Shown piece after piece: positions 33,105-41,843 of a stretch of DNA of 64,000 nucleotides; position 1 is the first letter of the stretch, and each line of letters starts with the position of its first letter. Source of the stretch: Metaruminococcus_A sp964607135 (lineage in GTDB: Bacteria; Bacillota; Clostridia; Oscillospirales; Ruminococcaceae). Below the pieces are notes generated by a model. The model was given only the letters and a program-made list of their open reading frames with translations. It did no database searches and was not told the origin of the DNA. The stretch lies in the NCBI GenBank assembly GCA_964607135.1, contig CAZSIV010000008.1, positions 1 to 64,000 of the forward strand, written 5' to 3'. The position numbers and the translations under genes were made by a program.

Positions 33105-33312
33105 ATTCTATCCTCTCTCTTCAAACGTCAAAAGCGGCAGAATCGGCAGGGCCGTTCAAACCGAGGAACGAACGATATGCTCTGTTGAAATTGCCGGATT
33201 TTTACTTGACGGCTTTATTGTAAACCAGTCGCAGACAAAATTCAATACAACAAATTGATGTTTTTAGGAGCTTATTATAACAAAATACGGTTTTAATAAA
33301 AGGCTTATCCCG

Positions 33313-34674
33313 TTACCCTCCCGCCTCAACCAGCCCGGCCCGCCGCCAGATCGGTGTGCGGATGACGATGAGATGGAGGATCAGCCCGATCACCGACGCG
33401 ACCGGCGCGGCGAGGCCGATCCCATAGAGGGCGTCGGGCATCCAGACGCTGAAGAGGAAGGCGAGCGGCACCCGGATGAACAGGGTGGTGACGATCCCGT
33501 TGACCATGGTGTAGCGGGTGCAGCCGCAGCCGTTGAAAAAGCCGTTGAAGCAAAAGACAAAGGCCACCAGGAGGAAATCGACGCTGAAGGTGCGCAGGTA
33601 CTGCGCGCCCGCCGCCGTGACCTCCGGGTCGAACTGGAACAGGTTCATGATGCTTTCCGGGGCGAGCTGGGCCCAGGTAAAAAAGACGACGGAGCAGGCC
33701 ACCGAAAGAAGGATGCTCCGGTGCAGCGTCTTTTTCGCCCGCTCCGGCTGGCCCGCGCCGATATTCTGGGCGGCGAGAGCGGAGATCGCGCCGGAGAAGG
33801 CCATCGGCGGCAGCATGGCGAAGGCGTCGAACCGGCCGCAGATTCCCACTGCGGCGGAGGCTGTCACCCCCATCGTGTTGACGATCGCCGCAATGAACAT
33901 GAACGAGATGTGGACGGTGGTGTCCTGGAGCGACACCGGAATCCCCACCTTGACCAGCTGGAGCGCTTTGTTTTTGTGGAGATGGAAGCTCCGGAGCTTA
34001 AAATCGAAAAGAAAATCGCGCCGCTTTAAGTAAATCACGGCGATAATCAAGCTCAGCCCCTGGGAGATGATGGTCGCAAGCGCCGCTCCGCCCGGTCCCA
34101 TCTTTAAGGCGCCGACCGCAATGAGGTCGAGGACGATATTGCAGGCACAGGCAACCGCTACAAAGATGAGCGGGTGTTTGGAATCCCCCAGCCCGCGGAG
34201 GATGGCGCTGACCGCGTTGTAGCCGACGACAAAGATCGTCCCTGCGCTCGCAACCAGAACGTAATCCAGCGCGTAGCCGAAGGCGGCGTTCGGCGTCTGC
34301 ATCAGCCACAGCAGGGGGGATGCCGCCAGCAGCATGACGACGGTCATGATAAGGGAGATCACGCCGAAGAGGGTCAGCATTGTGCTGATGGTGTCCTCTG
34401 CCTCCTTGATTTGATCTGCCCCGACATGCTGCGCAATCAGAATGGTTCCGCCCATCGTCAGGCCCGAAACCAGACTGAGGATGATCTGGGTGATCTGGGT
34501 TCCGGTCGAGACGGCCGAAACCGCGGCGGAATTACAGAACCAGCCGATAATCAGCAGATCGGCCGCACCGTAGAGCGCCTGCAAAAAATTCGCCGCCAGA
34601 TAAGGCAGGGCGAAACGGATCAGGGTCGAGGTGATCCCCCCTTCCGTCAGGTGGTTGACATGGCTGTTTCCCAT
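33313..34674 (-). CDS. MATE-family exporter (MepA-like)
   Basis: About 453 residues and twelve helices. The N-terminus MGNSHVNHLTEGGITSTLIR and FALPYLAANFLQALYGAADL belong to the MepA/DinF-like branch. TQIILSLVSGLTMGGTILIA and the second-half GVTASAAVGICGRFDAF are at family positions. ATG 34674 follows AAAGGAGAG. The open frame extends upstream through the leader hairpins. A promoter and a hairpin pair that can form a terminator lie in the leader, so expression is probably attenuated. It may export guanidinium-type compounds if the leader is a guanidine-IV riboswitch (inference). Confidence 0.9.
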   Translation of the reverse strand: MGNSHVNHLTEGGITSTLIRFALPYLAANFLQALYGAADLLIIGWFCNSAAVSAVSTGTQITQIILSLVSGLTMGGTILIAQHVGADQIKEAEDTISTMLTLFGVISLIMTVVMLLAASPLLWLMQTPNAAFGYALDYVLVASAGTIFVVGYNAVSAILRGLGDSKHPLIFVAVACACNIVLDLIAVGALKMGPGGAALATIISQGLSLIIAVIYLKRRDFLFDFKLRSFHLHKNKALQLVKVGIPVSLQDTTVHISFMFIAAIVNTMGVTASAAVGICGRFDAFAMLPPMAFSGAISALAAQNIGAGQPERAKKTLHRSILLSVACSVVFFTWAQLAPESIMNLFQFDPEVTAAGAQYLRTFSVDFLLVAFVFCFNGFFNGCGCTRYTMVNGIVTTLFIRVPLAFLFSVWMPDALYGIGLAAPVASVIGLILHLIVIRTPIWRRAGLVEAGG

Positions 34675-34701
34675 TTGCGGTTCTCTCCTTTGACAAAAAT
34701 T

Positions 34702-34770
34702 CAAAAAAACCGGATAAAAAAAGCCGTTTGGCACGGCCCTCTTATCCGGTAACAAAATTACCCTCCGAGT
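34702..34770 (-). promoter_or_regulatory. Attenuating leader upstream of MATE; candidate guanidine-IV (mepA-motif) riboswitch
   Basis: Read on the minus strand, a hairpin GGTAA/TTACC (34748-34762) is followed by a terminator. The terminator has an outer 9-bp stem, ACCGGATAA with TTATCCGGT (34742-34750 and 34709-34717), and an inner GCCGT/ACGGC, then seven T residues. The first hairpin and the terminator share the ACC bases, so they exclude each other. Guanidine-IV riboswitches are short, act through terminators and sit before mepA-type MATE genes. That context is the main argument, because the exact consensus could not be checked. Confidence 0.55.
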
Positions 34771-34778
34771 ATGTTTCT

Positions 34779-34808
34779 ATGGTAGCACAATAAAACGAGG
34801 AATGTCAA
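34779..34808 (-). promoter_or_regulatory. Promoter of the MATE leader transcript
   Basis: Minus strand: TTGACA (34803-34808), an 18-bp spacer and TACCAT (34779-34784). Transcription would start just before the leader hairpins. Confidence 0.65.
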
Positions 34809-34995
34809 GGCCCCGCTCCGGCGAGGGATGGGAGCCCCCAATAACTTCACAAAGTTCTGTCGTTTCGTCCTCCTGCCCCGCTGGCCGCCTTTTCAGACGG
34901 CGTGTGTCTGCTTGCGGTCATAATCTTTAAAATCATGGGGAAAATACCCTTGACAAAATGAAGATATTGTCTTATAATTAACTGGCATTATTAAT

Positions 34996-35072
34996 GGCGG
35001 TATAGCTCAGTTGGCTAGAGCATTCGGTTCATACCCGAAGTGTCACCGGTTCGAATCCAGTTACCGCTACCA
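34996..35072 (+). tRNA. tRNA-Met (CAT)
   Basis: A 77-nt cloverleaf with encoded CCA. The anticodon loop TTCATAC lies in a CGGGT-type stem, the D-arm is AGCTCAGTTGGCTAGAGC and the T-loop is TTCGAAT. Features are elongator-type, not initiator. The acceptor stem begins with a G1-U72 pair, and the T-stem has one C-A mismatch. The G-U pair appears normal for elongator tRNA-Met in this clade. The T-stem mismatch is odd. Confidence 0.93.
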
Positions 35073-35142
35073 ACCACACAATGTATTTCTTTTGCGGCCG
35101 CTCATGAGGGCCGCCGAGCAATACCCACTCTGTGTGGACCAC

Positions 35143-35217
35143 GGCCCGTTGGTCAAGCGGTTAAGACACGGCCCTTTCACGGCTGTAACACGAGTTCGAT
35201 TCTCGTACGGGTCACCA
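35143..35217 (+). tRNA. tRNA-Glu (TTC)
   Basis: A 75-nt cloverleaf with encoded CCA. The anticodon TTC lies in loop CTTTCAC. The acceptor GGCCCGT pairs with ACGGGTC (one G-U), and the T-arm is ACGAG TTCGATT CTCGT. It lies 70 bp after tRNA-Met on the same strand and is probably co-transcribed. Confidence 0.96.
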
Positions 35218-35218
35218 C

Positions 35219-35275
35219 GATAAAATACAATATACCCATGTTGTTTTTAACAACATGGGTATATTGTATTTTATC
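35219..35275. terminator. 27-bp perfect inverted repeat after the tRNAs
   Basis: 35219-35245 and 35249-35275 are perfectly complementary over 27 bp with a 3-nt loop. The stem ends in an A/T-rich segment giving a TTTTAT tail. It terminates the tRNA transcript and can act in both directions. It begins 1 nt after the tRNA-Glu CCA. Confidence 0.85.
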
Positions 35276-35580
35276 TCAAAATTTGATCTTGCAGCGGCTG
35301 CTTGTTGAAATCCCTCTGTCAATGAAAGGCTTTTGCTTTTCGGTCCAGTGGAAACCACGTGCCGTCCTCATTGCCTATTCCCGAAAAGCTGTGTATGAGT
35401 TGCCGGCAAAAGCTGCATGTCGTTTTTGCCGATATGGGATGGTTCAATGTCCTGCATTAAATTATGATTGTAATACAGTGAAATAGATGCTATATTGACT
35501 GTATAGATAGATGTTTTTTCTTACTTAAACACAAATTTGACATTATTTTTATACTTTTTAACAGAATAGTAGGTGCTGAA
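35276..35580. other. Intergenic region with the ABC-operon promoter
   Basis: 305 bp without a convincing gene. A frame open from 35040 crosses both tRNAs and is not real. The only feature I can support is the promoter at 35468-35496. Confidence 0.6.
35468..35496 (+). promoter_or_regulatory. Promoter of the two-permease ABC operon
   Basis: TTGTAA (35468-35473), a 17-bp spacer and TATATT (35491-35496), 85 nt before the first permease start. Confidence 0.6.
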
Positions 35581-36372
35581 ATGATTGGTTATCGACTTGC
35601 CACCATATATTTCGGTTTTAAAAGCAAACTGATTTACCGCATGAGCGCATGGCTCGGTTCGATCAGCAATGTAACCACTTTTTTGATTCAGGTCATGATC
35701 TGGCGGGCGTTGCTTGGAAACGGCGAACGGTTCGGAACGACCTTTGAAATGATGCTGACCTATACCGTCCTCACCCAAATGGCAAGCGCTTTTGTCGCCT
35801 CTTTTTCCGGGCAGACGATTTCTTCCCTGATTCAAACGGGGGATATTTCCGCCTATCTGGTTCGTCCGCTCAAATTAAAGCAGCATCTCTTTTTGAACGA
35901 TTTCGGGAAAAATCTGTTCGATGTCCTGCTTCTGAATCTTCCCGTCTGCCTTCTTTTAGTTTTATTCTGGGGATTTTCCGTACCGGACAACCCGTGGGTG
36001 ATTGTCGTTTCGGTCATTATGCTGGTCAACGGCATGGTGATGCTGTTCCATTACCGGTACATTTTGGGGATGCTCAGCTTCTGGCTGATTAAAAACCCGT
36101 TTACAAGCTGGGGATTTCAAAACGCCGAATCTATCTTTTCAGGGAAATTTCTTCCACTTTGGCTTTGCCCCCAGTGGCTCGATGTTTTATCACAGTTTCT
36201 CCCTTTCCGCTATTTTACATATGCTCCCGTTGCGCTGTTTGTCGGAAAGGAACCCCTTTCCGGTGCGGGCCGAACCCTTCTCATCCAGTTGATATGGATC
36301 GCCGTTTTGGTCGGTTTGGAAAAGCTGGTTTCTGCAAAAGCCTACAAAAAACTGATTGTGCAGGGGGGATAA
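35581..36372 (+). CDS. ABC-2-type permease subunit 1
   Basis: 263 residues, six membrane helices, of the ABC-2 family often annotated DUF990/ABC2_membrane_6. The N-terminal YRLATIYFGFKSKLIYRMSA, the TGDISAYLVRPLKLKQHLF loop and SIFSGKFLPLWLCPQWLDVL are characteristic of the permease that partners with a second subunit and one ATPase. The next gene begins 4 bp later. Substrates of this type are often antimicrobial compounds or unknown. GC of this three-gene operon is lower than its surroundings, so it may be acquired. Confidence 0.88.
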   Translation: MIGYRLATIYFGFKSKLIYRMSAWLGSISNVTTFLIQVMIWRALLGNGERFGTTFEMMLTYTVLTQMASAFVASFSGQTISSLIQTGDISAYLVRPLKLKQHLFLNDFGKNLFDVLLLNLPVCLLLVLFWGFSVPDNPWVIVVSVIMLVNGMVMLFHYRYILGMLSFWLIKNPFTSWGFQNAESIFSGKFLPLWLCPQWLDVLSQFLPFRYFTYAPVALFVGKEPLSGAGRTLLIQLIWIAVLVGLEKLVSAKAYKKLIVQGG

Positions 36373-36375
36373 GAA

Positions 36376-37191
36376 ATGAAACGGCTTTCAAAATACACAG
36401 GCTCCCTTGCCATATTTATCAAAAATGAGACGCTTGCAAAGTTCCAGTACAGAGGGGCGTTGTGGGCCGACCTGGTCTTTTTTGTACTCGGTTATGGAAC
36501 ACAGTTTCTGCTGATCTATCTGCTGGTTGGAAAATTTGGGACATTGGGCGGCTGGAACCGGTATGAGGTTATGCTCCTTTACTCCATGTCCATTCTTTCC
36601 TATACGCTGTCCTGTACATTTTTAAGAGGCCCCAGTGACGACGTCCCGCAAAAAATCCGGGACGGTCACTTTGACCAGACCTTGACCAAGCCAATGAACC
36701 CGCTTTTGTATGAAATCATTTCATCTTTTTCGGCGTACTATACCGTCCATGTTTTTCTCGGTATTGCGATGGTGGCATTCTCGTTCAGTATGCTGCAGAT
36801 TGAATTTGACTTTGTTAAGGTTGTCATGCTGATTCTTGTATTGATCGGCGGCGCTATGATACAGGGCGGCGTTTTGATTTTGTTCTCTTCCGCGTCCTTT
36901 TTCCTCATCGGGGAAAACCCGCTGGTTTACGGCGTGTTTGTCACACTGCGGATGCTCAATGAAAACCCGGTTTCGATTTTTCCGCCCTTTATCCAGATTT
37001 TTCTCACAGTGATTATTCCGTTTGCATTTGTCAGCTTTTATCCGGCCCAGTATTTTCTGGGCAAAGATGATTTTATGATGTTTCACCCGGCCTTGCAGTA
37101 TTTGACGCCTATTGTGGGGCTCCTTGTTCTGGCCGTATCGAGCTTTATTTGGCTTCGCGGCGTAAACCGCTATCAAAGCTCTGGGAATTGA
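36376..37191 (+). CDS. ABC-2-type permease subunit 2
   Basis: 271 residues, six helices, the partner of the preceding permease (ABC2_membrane_6 type). KNETLAKFQYRGALWADLVF and IRDGHFDQTLTKPMNPLLYE are the equivalents of the loops in subunit 1, showing that the two are distant paralogues forming a heterodimeric channel. It starts 4 nt after the stop of subunit 1 and is followed 13 nt later by the ATPase. Confidence 0.88.
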   Translation: MKRLSKYTGSLAIFIKNETLAKFQYRGALWADLVFFVLGYGTQFLLIYLLVGKFGTLGGWNRYEVMLLYSMSILSYTLSCTFLRGPSDDVPQKIRDGHFDQTLTKPMNPLLYEIISSFSAYYTVHVFLGIAMVAFSFSMLQIEFDFVKVVMLILVLIGGAMIQGGVLILFSSASFFLIGENPLVYGVFVTLRMLNENPVSIFPPFIQIFLTVIIPFAFVSFYPAQYFLGKDDFMMFHPALQYLTPIVGLLVLAVSSFIWLRGVNRYQSSGN

Positions 37192-37203
37192 GGGGGATGA
37201 CGA

Positions 37204-38181
37204 ATGATTCAAGTCAATCATCTGGTGAAAGATTTCAAGGTGTTTATCCGTCCAAAGGGCGGATGGAATACGGTAAAATCGGTGTTCCACCGCGATTATA
37301 AAATCAAAGAAGCGGTAAAAGACGTCAGCTTTCAAATTGAAGACGGGGAGATTGTCGGCTACGTTGGGCCAAATGGGGCGGGGAAATCGACAACCATTAA
37401 AATGCTGTCCGGTATTTTAACGCCGACTTCAGGCGAGGTCGTCGTCGATGGAATCATACCGTATAAAAACCGGATGGAGAACGCCAAAAACATCGGCGTG
37501 GTTTTCGGGCAGCGTTCCCAGCTTTATTGGGATTTACCGGTGCGGGACTCTTTTGTCCTCCATAAGAAAATGTATGAAATTCCGGATGCCGTTTACGAGG
37601 AAAACGTCAAACTGTTCACAGAAACGCTTCAGATGGAGGAGTTTCTCGACCAGCCGGTGCGTCAGCTTTCGTTGGGGCAGAAAATGAGGGCGAACATAGC
37701 CATTGCACTTTTACATAACCCTAAGATCATCTATCTGGACGAGCCGACCATCGGGCTCGATATTGTTGCCAAAGCGGCGATTCGGGAGTTTATCCTGGAG
37801 ATCAACCAAAAAAGAGGCACCACCGTTATTATCACGACGCACGATATGGCGGATATCGAGCAGGTTTGTCAGCGCCTGATCCTAATCGACAAAGGCACTC
37901 TTTGTTATGACGGCGGACTGAAAGAGTTCCGTGGGAAATTTGGCGACAGATATCTCATAACGATTACCCTGAAAGACCATTTACAGTTTAATCATCCGCA
38001 TTTGCAGGTAGTTGCTGCGGACGAAAATACAATTACGGTGCAGGGGGATAAAACGCAGATCAGTATTACGGAAGCTGTCAATTATATTACGCATCACTAT
38101 GAAATCCTGGATATCGACATCAAAGATTCTAATGTTGAATCTATTTTAAAGGATATTTATACGGGGAAAGTAACGATTTAA
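37204..38181 (+). CDS. ABC transporter ATP-binding protein
   Basis: 325 residues. Walker A is GPNGAGKST (about 57-65), the signature is LSLGQKMRANIA, Walker B is IIYLDEPTIGLD, and the H-loop is ITTHDMAD. The N-terminus MIQVNHLVKDFKVFIRPKGG includes the insertion (GGWNTVKSVFHRDYKIKEAV) typical of ATPases paired with the DUF990 permeases. The C-terminal 80 residues are a small regulatory domain. It is the third gene of the operon. Confidence 0.93.
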   Translation: MIQVNHLVKDFKVFIRPKGGWNTVKSVFHRDYKIKEAVKDVSFQIEDGEIVGYVGPNGAGKSTTIKMLSGILTPTSGEVVVDGIIPYKNRMENAKNIGVVFGQRSQLYWDLPVRDSFVLHKKMYEIPDAVYEENVKLFTETLQMEEFLDQPVRQLSLGQKMRANIAIALLHNPKIIYLDEPTIGLDIVAKAAIREFILEINQKRGTTVIITTHDMADIEQVCQRLILIDKGTLCYDGGLKEFRGKFGDRYLITITLKDHLQFNHPHLQVVAADENTITVQGDKTQISITEAVNYITHHYEILDIDIKDSNVESILKDIYTGKVTI

Positions 38182-38208
38182 GGAGAAATTAAAAATGGAG
38201 GGACTATT

Positions 38209-40026
38209 ATGGAGTACCGTCAGTCCGTTTGGCCCGAGTCGGCGGATTACCGGGTGACTGTCACCCCCAAAAACGGGGCGCCCAAAAGCCTGAAAACCTT
38301 TGCGGCGCATCAGCATCAGCCTGGAACCTTCAACTATGACACCGAGCTCGAAACCTTCGCCCGCTGGGATTACGACGGCCCGGCCCGTGTTTGTATCGAG
38401 GTTCTGAACCCAGATATCAGGATGCAGAACATCTGCGTCCGCCCCCGCAGGGCCGGGATTTTCCCCTCGGTCGATCCGGCGGGGCGGCGGATCGAGTTTG
38501 ATATCGACACCGCAAAGGAAACGCACCGAATCCTCTCGATCGAGGCGGACGGGATCGCCCGCCCCTGCTTTTTGTTCACCGAGCCGGTGCAAAGCGATCT
38601 GCCCGATCCGGCAAACGATAGGGTTTGCAGGGTGCCCGCATCCCAGAACGACGGGGACGTTATTACGCAGGAGCGGTTCGATTTCCTTTATCAGAACTGC
38701 GATACCCTTTATTTCGCGCCCGGCGTCTACAATATGGAATATCTGGTCGCCCAGGGAGACAACAAATCCTGGTATTTTGAAGAGGGCGCGATGATCCGCC
38801 TGCGCCGTCCGGGCGAGATGAGCGAGCACGACCACTCCAAAATCCGCAACGGCATCACGGTAACGGGAAAGAACATCCGAATCTACGGAAGGGGCATTCT
38901 GGACGGGAAGGCGGATACCGACACGCTGCCCCACCCGCTGACCTGCAACGGGAATGTCCTCTGCGTCCAGGACGCGGAAAATGTGACGGTTGAGGGGCTG
39001 GTCTTCACCCACAGCATGGGGTTCTGTCTCGTCGCCCTGCGGAGCAGCGGCATCCTCTTTGATTTGATCCGGACGGCCGGCTCGCAGGACACGACCTCCA
39101 ACGACGGCATCCTGATCGACGGGAGCAAAAACGCAGTGGTGCGCCGGAGCTTTGTCAACAATCACGACGATTCGCTCGAAGTCAAAACCCATCACTACAC
39201 CAAAACTTCCACCGAAAACGTCCTGTTCGAAGACTGTGTCGTCTGGAACCGGGGCGGGATGTGTCTGGCGGCTGCCTGGGAAAACTGGTGGGATATCAAA
39301 AACGTCACCTGGCGGCGCATCTCGGTCATCCATCATGAGAATTACGGGAACGGCGCCCTCTGTGTCTACACCGGGAACCGCGGCTTGGTGGACAACCTGC
39401 TGTTTGAGGACATCGACGTAGAAGAAACCCCGTTCGGCGGGATCGCCGTCACGGTGGAGCAGCACCCTTGGAGCTACTGGGGCCGGCCCGACGTTGCGGA
39501 GATTCTGGGAGAGGAGCTCTCGGCCGACCCCAATAAAAATTGGTCGGATATCGGCGATATCCACTTTAAAAACATCGAAATCGGGCATACGCAGGGCTTT
39601 GACAGCGAATTTTATCCGAAGCCGAAACCCCCGGGAAACGGAAACGGCCACGGAGGACGAGGGTATAAGCTGCACATCCCCGTGCCGGAGTTTTCTTCCA
39701 ACCAGGTTTCCGTCGCGCGCTCCCATCTGGTTGGTACGATCACCTTCGAAAACGTCTACATCCACACCTACCGCGATGCGCAGACCTTTTCCCGTTTTGG
39801 GCGGGGGGAGGACCACTATGCCGGCCGCCCGATCCCCGGGCATTATCTGACCGACCTGACCACCGACAACTGGATCCTTTGGGAAGGGGTCAATCCGCAG
39901 CTTTGGGAGCTGATCCCCGGCATGTCGCCCGAGAAGGTTTACACGCCGAAGCCGGACGAAGCGGAGCACAAGGCTCGGCTGGAATACTGGGAAAGCCACG
40001 TCCGTTTCTTGGTCTCCAAACCGTGA
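38209..40026 (+). CDS. Right-handed beta-helix glycoside hydrolase (GH28/GH49-like)
   Basis: 605 residues without a signal peptide. The N-terminal beta domain (about 1-130) is followed by a parallel beta-helix. The catalytic-type turns are TSNDGILIDGSKNAVVRRSF and VNNHDDSLEVKTH, resembling the paired Asp residues of GH28 polygalacturonases and GH49 dextranases, and VTVEGLVFTHSMGFCLVALR precedes them. CLAAAWENWWDIKNVTW continues the helix. It probably hydrolyses intracellular pectin- or dextran-type oligosaccharides. The ABC operon just upstream (27 bp) is of a different type and may be unrelated. A terminator follows at 40064-40103. Confidence 0.85.
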   Translation: MEYRQSVWPESADYRVTVTPKNGAPKSLKTFAAHQHQPGTFNYDTELETFARWDYDGPARVCIEVLNPDIRMQNICVRPRRAGIFPSVDPAGRRIEFDIDTAKETHRILSIEADGIARPCFLFTEPVQSDLPDPANDRVCRVPASQNDGDVITQERFDFLYQNCDTLYFAPGVYNMEYLVAQGDNKSWYFEEGAMIRLRRPGEMSEHDHSKIRNGITVTGKNIRIYGRGILDGKADTDTLPHPLTCNGNVLCVQDAENVTVEGLVFTHSMGFCLVALRSSGILFDLIRTAGSQDTTSNDGILIDGSKNAVVRRSFVNNHDDSLEVKTHHYTKTSTENVLFEDCVVWNRGGMCLAAAWENWWDIKNVTWRRISVIHHENYGNGALCVYTGNRGLVDNLLFEDIDVEETPFGGIAVTVEQHPWSYWGRPDVAEILGEELSADPNKNWSDIGDIHFKNIEIGHTQGFDSEFYPKPKPPGNGNGHGGRGYKLHIPVPEFSSNQVSVARSHLVGTITFENVYIHTYRDAQTFSRFGRGEDHYAGRPIPGHYLTDLTTDNWILWEGVNPQLWELIPGMSPEKVYTPKPDEAEHKARLEYWESHVRFLVSKP

Positions 40027-40063
40027 AAGCAGCAGTGAAAATCGTCGGACAATCATACGCAAA

Positions 40064-40103
40064 AAGGCCCGCCGTCAAGGGGATTTCTCTGACGGCGGGC
40101 CTT
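40064..40103 (+). terminator. Terminator of the beta-helix hydrolase gene
   Basis: A 14-bp perfect stem, AAGGCCCGCCGTCA with its complement, and a 12-nt loop. The T-tract is weak but the stem is very GC-rich. Confidence 0.75.
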
Positions 40104-40179
40104 GTGCATCGAAATTTTTCAACAACCGGAATGTTTGATTCTGCACTTTAAAAAGGCAAAATTTATTATTTAAAAGGGC

Positions 40180-40210
40180 TTGCTTGTGACGCTGCGTCAT
40201 GAGCTATAAT
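40180..40210 (+). promoter_or_regulatory. MerR-type promoter/operator with a 19-bp spacer
   Basis: TTGCTT (40180-40185) and TATAAT (40205-40210) are separated by 19 bp. A perfect dyad, TGACGC-T-GCGTCA (40187-40199), lies inside the spacer. This is the classical layout in which a MerR-family protein untwists DNA to activate. The regulator gene begins 20 nt after the -10, so the operon is autoregulated. Confidence 0.85.
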
Positions 40211-40230
40211 ACTGGTGGGAGGCGATTGGT

Positions 40231-41031
40231 ATGGGGAAATACCGGGCGATTCCGGAAGGATATATGACGGTCGGGGAGGTCGCTAAAAAAATGGGGACGA
40301 CCGTCCGCACCCTGCAATACTACGACCGGGAAAAGCTGCTCTGTCCCTCGGCGGAAAGCGAAGGGGGACGCAGGCTTTACAGCGATCAGGACTTAATCAA
40401 GCTCCACCAGATTCTTTCTCTGAAATCCCTTGGATTTTCGCTGGACGACATCCGGGAGCGGCTGATGCCCCTCGACCGGCCCGCCGACGTCGCGGCGATC
40501 CTGGAAAAACAGGCCGCCGATGTGCGGGAAAAGATCGATGTTTTGTCGGAATCCTTGAAAGAAATCGAGAAGCTGCGGGAGGAAGTGCTGCAGATGCAGC
40601 AGGTCGATTTCAAAAAGTACGCCGATATCATCGTCAACCTTCAGATGAAAAACGAGTTTTACTACCTCATCAAGCGCTTCGACGACGAGATGCTCGAGCA
40701 TGTCCGGGGCCGTTTCAGCAAAGAGAGCGCTTTTGCTTTTATGGATCGGTTCGGCCGTTTGAGCGATGAAATCCTACAGCTTCAAAAGGATGGGATTGCC
40801 CCCGGCAGCGAAAAGGGCCAGGCGCTCGCAAGGGAGTTTTGGGAAATGGTGATGGAGTTTGCAGACGGCGATCTGCGCATCCTGCCCAAGCTCGTAGAGT
40901 GGGGAGAAACGCTGGAAAATGGAAATGAATGGGAGAAAAAGCAGGCGCTTGTAAACGCCTGGATCGGGCCGGCGTTGGAGATTTACTTTTCGGAGCTGGG
41001 CGCAGATCCGTTTCAGGGGGTGGCCGAATGA
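40231..41031 (+). CDS. MerR-family regulator with ligand-binding C-terminal domain
   Basis: 266 residues. The N-terminal winged HTH reads YMTVGEVAKKMGTTVRTLQY, then YDREKLLCPS and GRRLYSDQDLIKLHQI, typical of MerR proteins. A long dimerisation helix (about 85-130) leads to a C-terminal alpha-helical domain of about 120 residues resembling TipAS-like drug-binding modules. It is coupled (ATGA overlap) to an ABC ATPase and permease, and the promoter upstream has the MerR architecture. It probably senses a hydrophobic drug and induces its own export pump (inference). Confidence 0.92.
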   Translation: MGKYRAIPEGYMTVGEVAKKMGTTVRTLQYYDREKLLCPSAESEGGRRLYSDQDLIKLHQILSLKSLGFSLDDIRERLMPLDRPADVAAILEKQAADVREKIDVLSESLKEIEKLREEVLQMQQVDFKKYADIIVNLQMKNEFYYLIKRFDDEMLEHVRGRFSKESAFAFMDRFGRLSDEILQLQKDGIAPGSEKGQALAREFWEMVMEFADGDLRILPKLVEWGETLENGNEWEKKQALVNAWIGPALEIYFSELGADPFQGVAE

Positions 41032-41843
41032 ACAGCGCCATAGAAGTCCGCGGGCTGCAAAAAAGCTACGGGGGCCGGGCCGTCCTCAAGGGACTGGATT
41101 TCGACATTATAAAAGGGGAAATCTTTGCCCTCATCGGGGTCAACGGCGCGGGAAAAACGACGGCTCTCGAATGCATCGAGGGGCTGAGACGCTGTGACGA
41201 AGGGCGGATCACCATAAATGGAACGATGGGAATCCAGTTGCAGGATGCCGCCCTTCCCGCCCACATCAAGCCGATGGAGGCGGTCCGGCTTTTCGCAAAA
41301 TGGAACCGCACGGCGGCAGACGATGCCCTGCTCGCCGCGCTCGGGGTGAGAGAGCTTGGAAACAGACAGTATGCGGCGCTGTCCACCGGACAAAAAAGGC
41401 GGCTGCATCTCGCCCTCGCCTTAATCAGTGACCCCGACATCGTGTTTCTGGACGAACCGACGGCGGGGCTGGATGTCGAGGGCAGGGCTTCCCTTCACGG
41501 CCAAATCCGCAGGCTGAAGGCTGCCGGAAAGACGATCGTTTTGACCAGCCACGACATGGCGGAGGTCGAAACGCTCTGCGACAGGATCGCCGTTTTAGAC
41601 GGCGGAGAACTAATCTTTCTGGGCAGTACGGCGGAACTGGCTGAAAAGATGGGGAAGCGCTGCATCGTTGAGGTCAAAACCGAGGAAGGGACGGAACAGT
41701 TTGAGACCGACAGGGTCGGGGACGCCCTGCTGGAACTGCTTGAAGACCTGAAGAGAAGAGGGCTTGAAGTGCTGGATATCAAAATAAGCCGCGGGACGCT
41801 CGAACAGCATCTGCTTGAAATGACGGGGAGGAATAAAGAATGA
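41028..41843 (+). CDS. ABC transporter ATPase (drug-export type)
   Basis: 271 residues from ATG 41028, which overlaps the MerR stop. Walker A is GVNGAGKTT, the signature LSTGQKRRLHLALAL, Walker B IVFLDEPTAGLD and the H-loop LTSHDMAE. After Walker A comes MGIQLQDAALPAHIKPMEAV, the variant Q-loop seen in CcmA/DrrA-like drug exporters. The C-terminal 60 residues are accessory. It is coupled by ATGA overlap to the permease gene. Confidence 0.94.
   Translation: MNSAIEVRGLQKSYGGRAVLKGLDFDIIKGEIFALIGVNGAGKTTALECIEGLRRCDEGRITINGTMGIQLQDAALPAHIKPMEAVRLFAKWNRTAADDALLAALGVRELGNRQYAALSTGQKRRLHLALALISDPDIVFLDEPTAGLDVEGRASLHGQIRRLKAAGKTIVLTSHDMAEVETLCDRIAVLDGGELIFLGSTAELAEKMGKRCIVEVKTEEGTEQFETDRVGDALLELLEDLKRRGLEVLDIKISRGTLEQHLLEMTGRNKE

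Noticed and set aside
34996..35072. Initiator tRNA-fMet or lysidine tRNA-Ile
   Set aside because: The acceptor end pairs (G1-U72), unlike the C1-A72 mismatch of fMet, and the D-arm and stems fit the clade's elongator Met better than tRNA-Ile2.
35040..35486. 148-residue plus-strand frame
   Set aside because: It passes through both tRNA genes and the terminator hairpin.
38146..40062. 638-residue minus-strand frame over the beta-helix hydrolase
   Set aside because: Antisense shadow caused by codon bias. The plus-strand protein has clear motifs and a ribosome-binding site.
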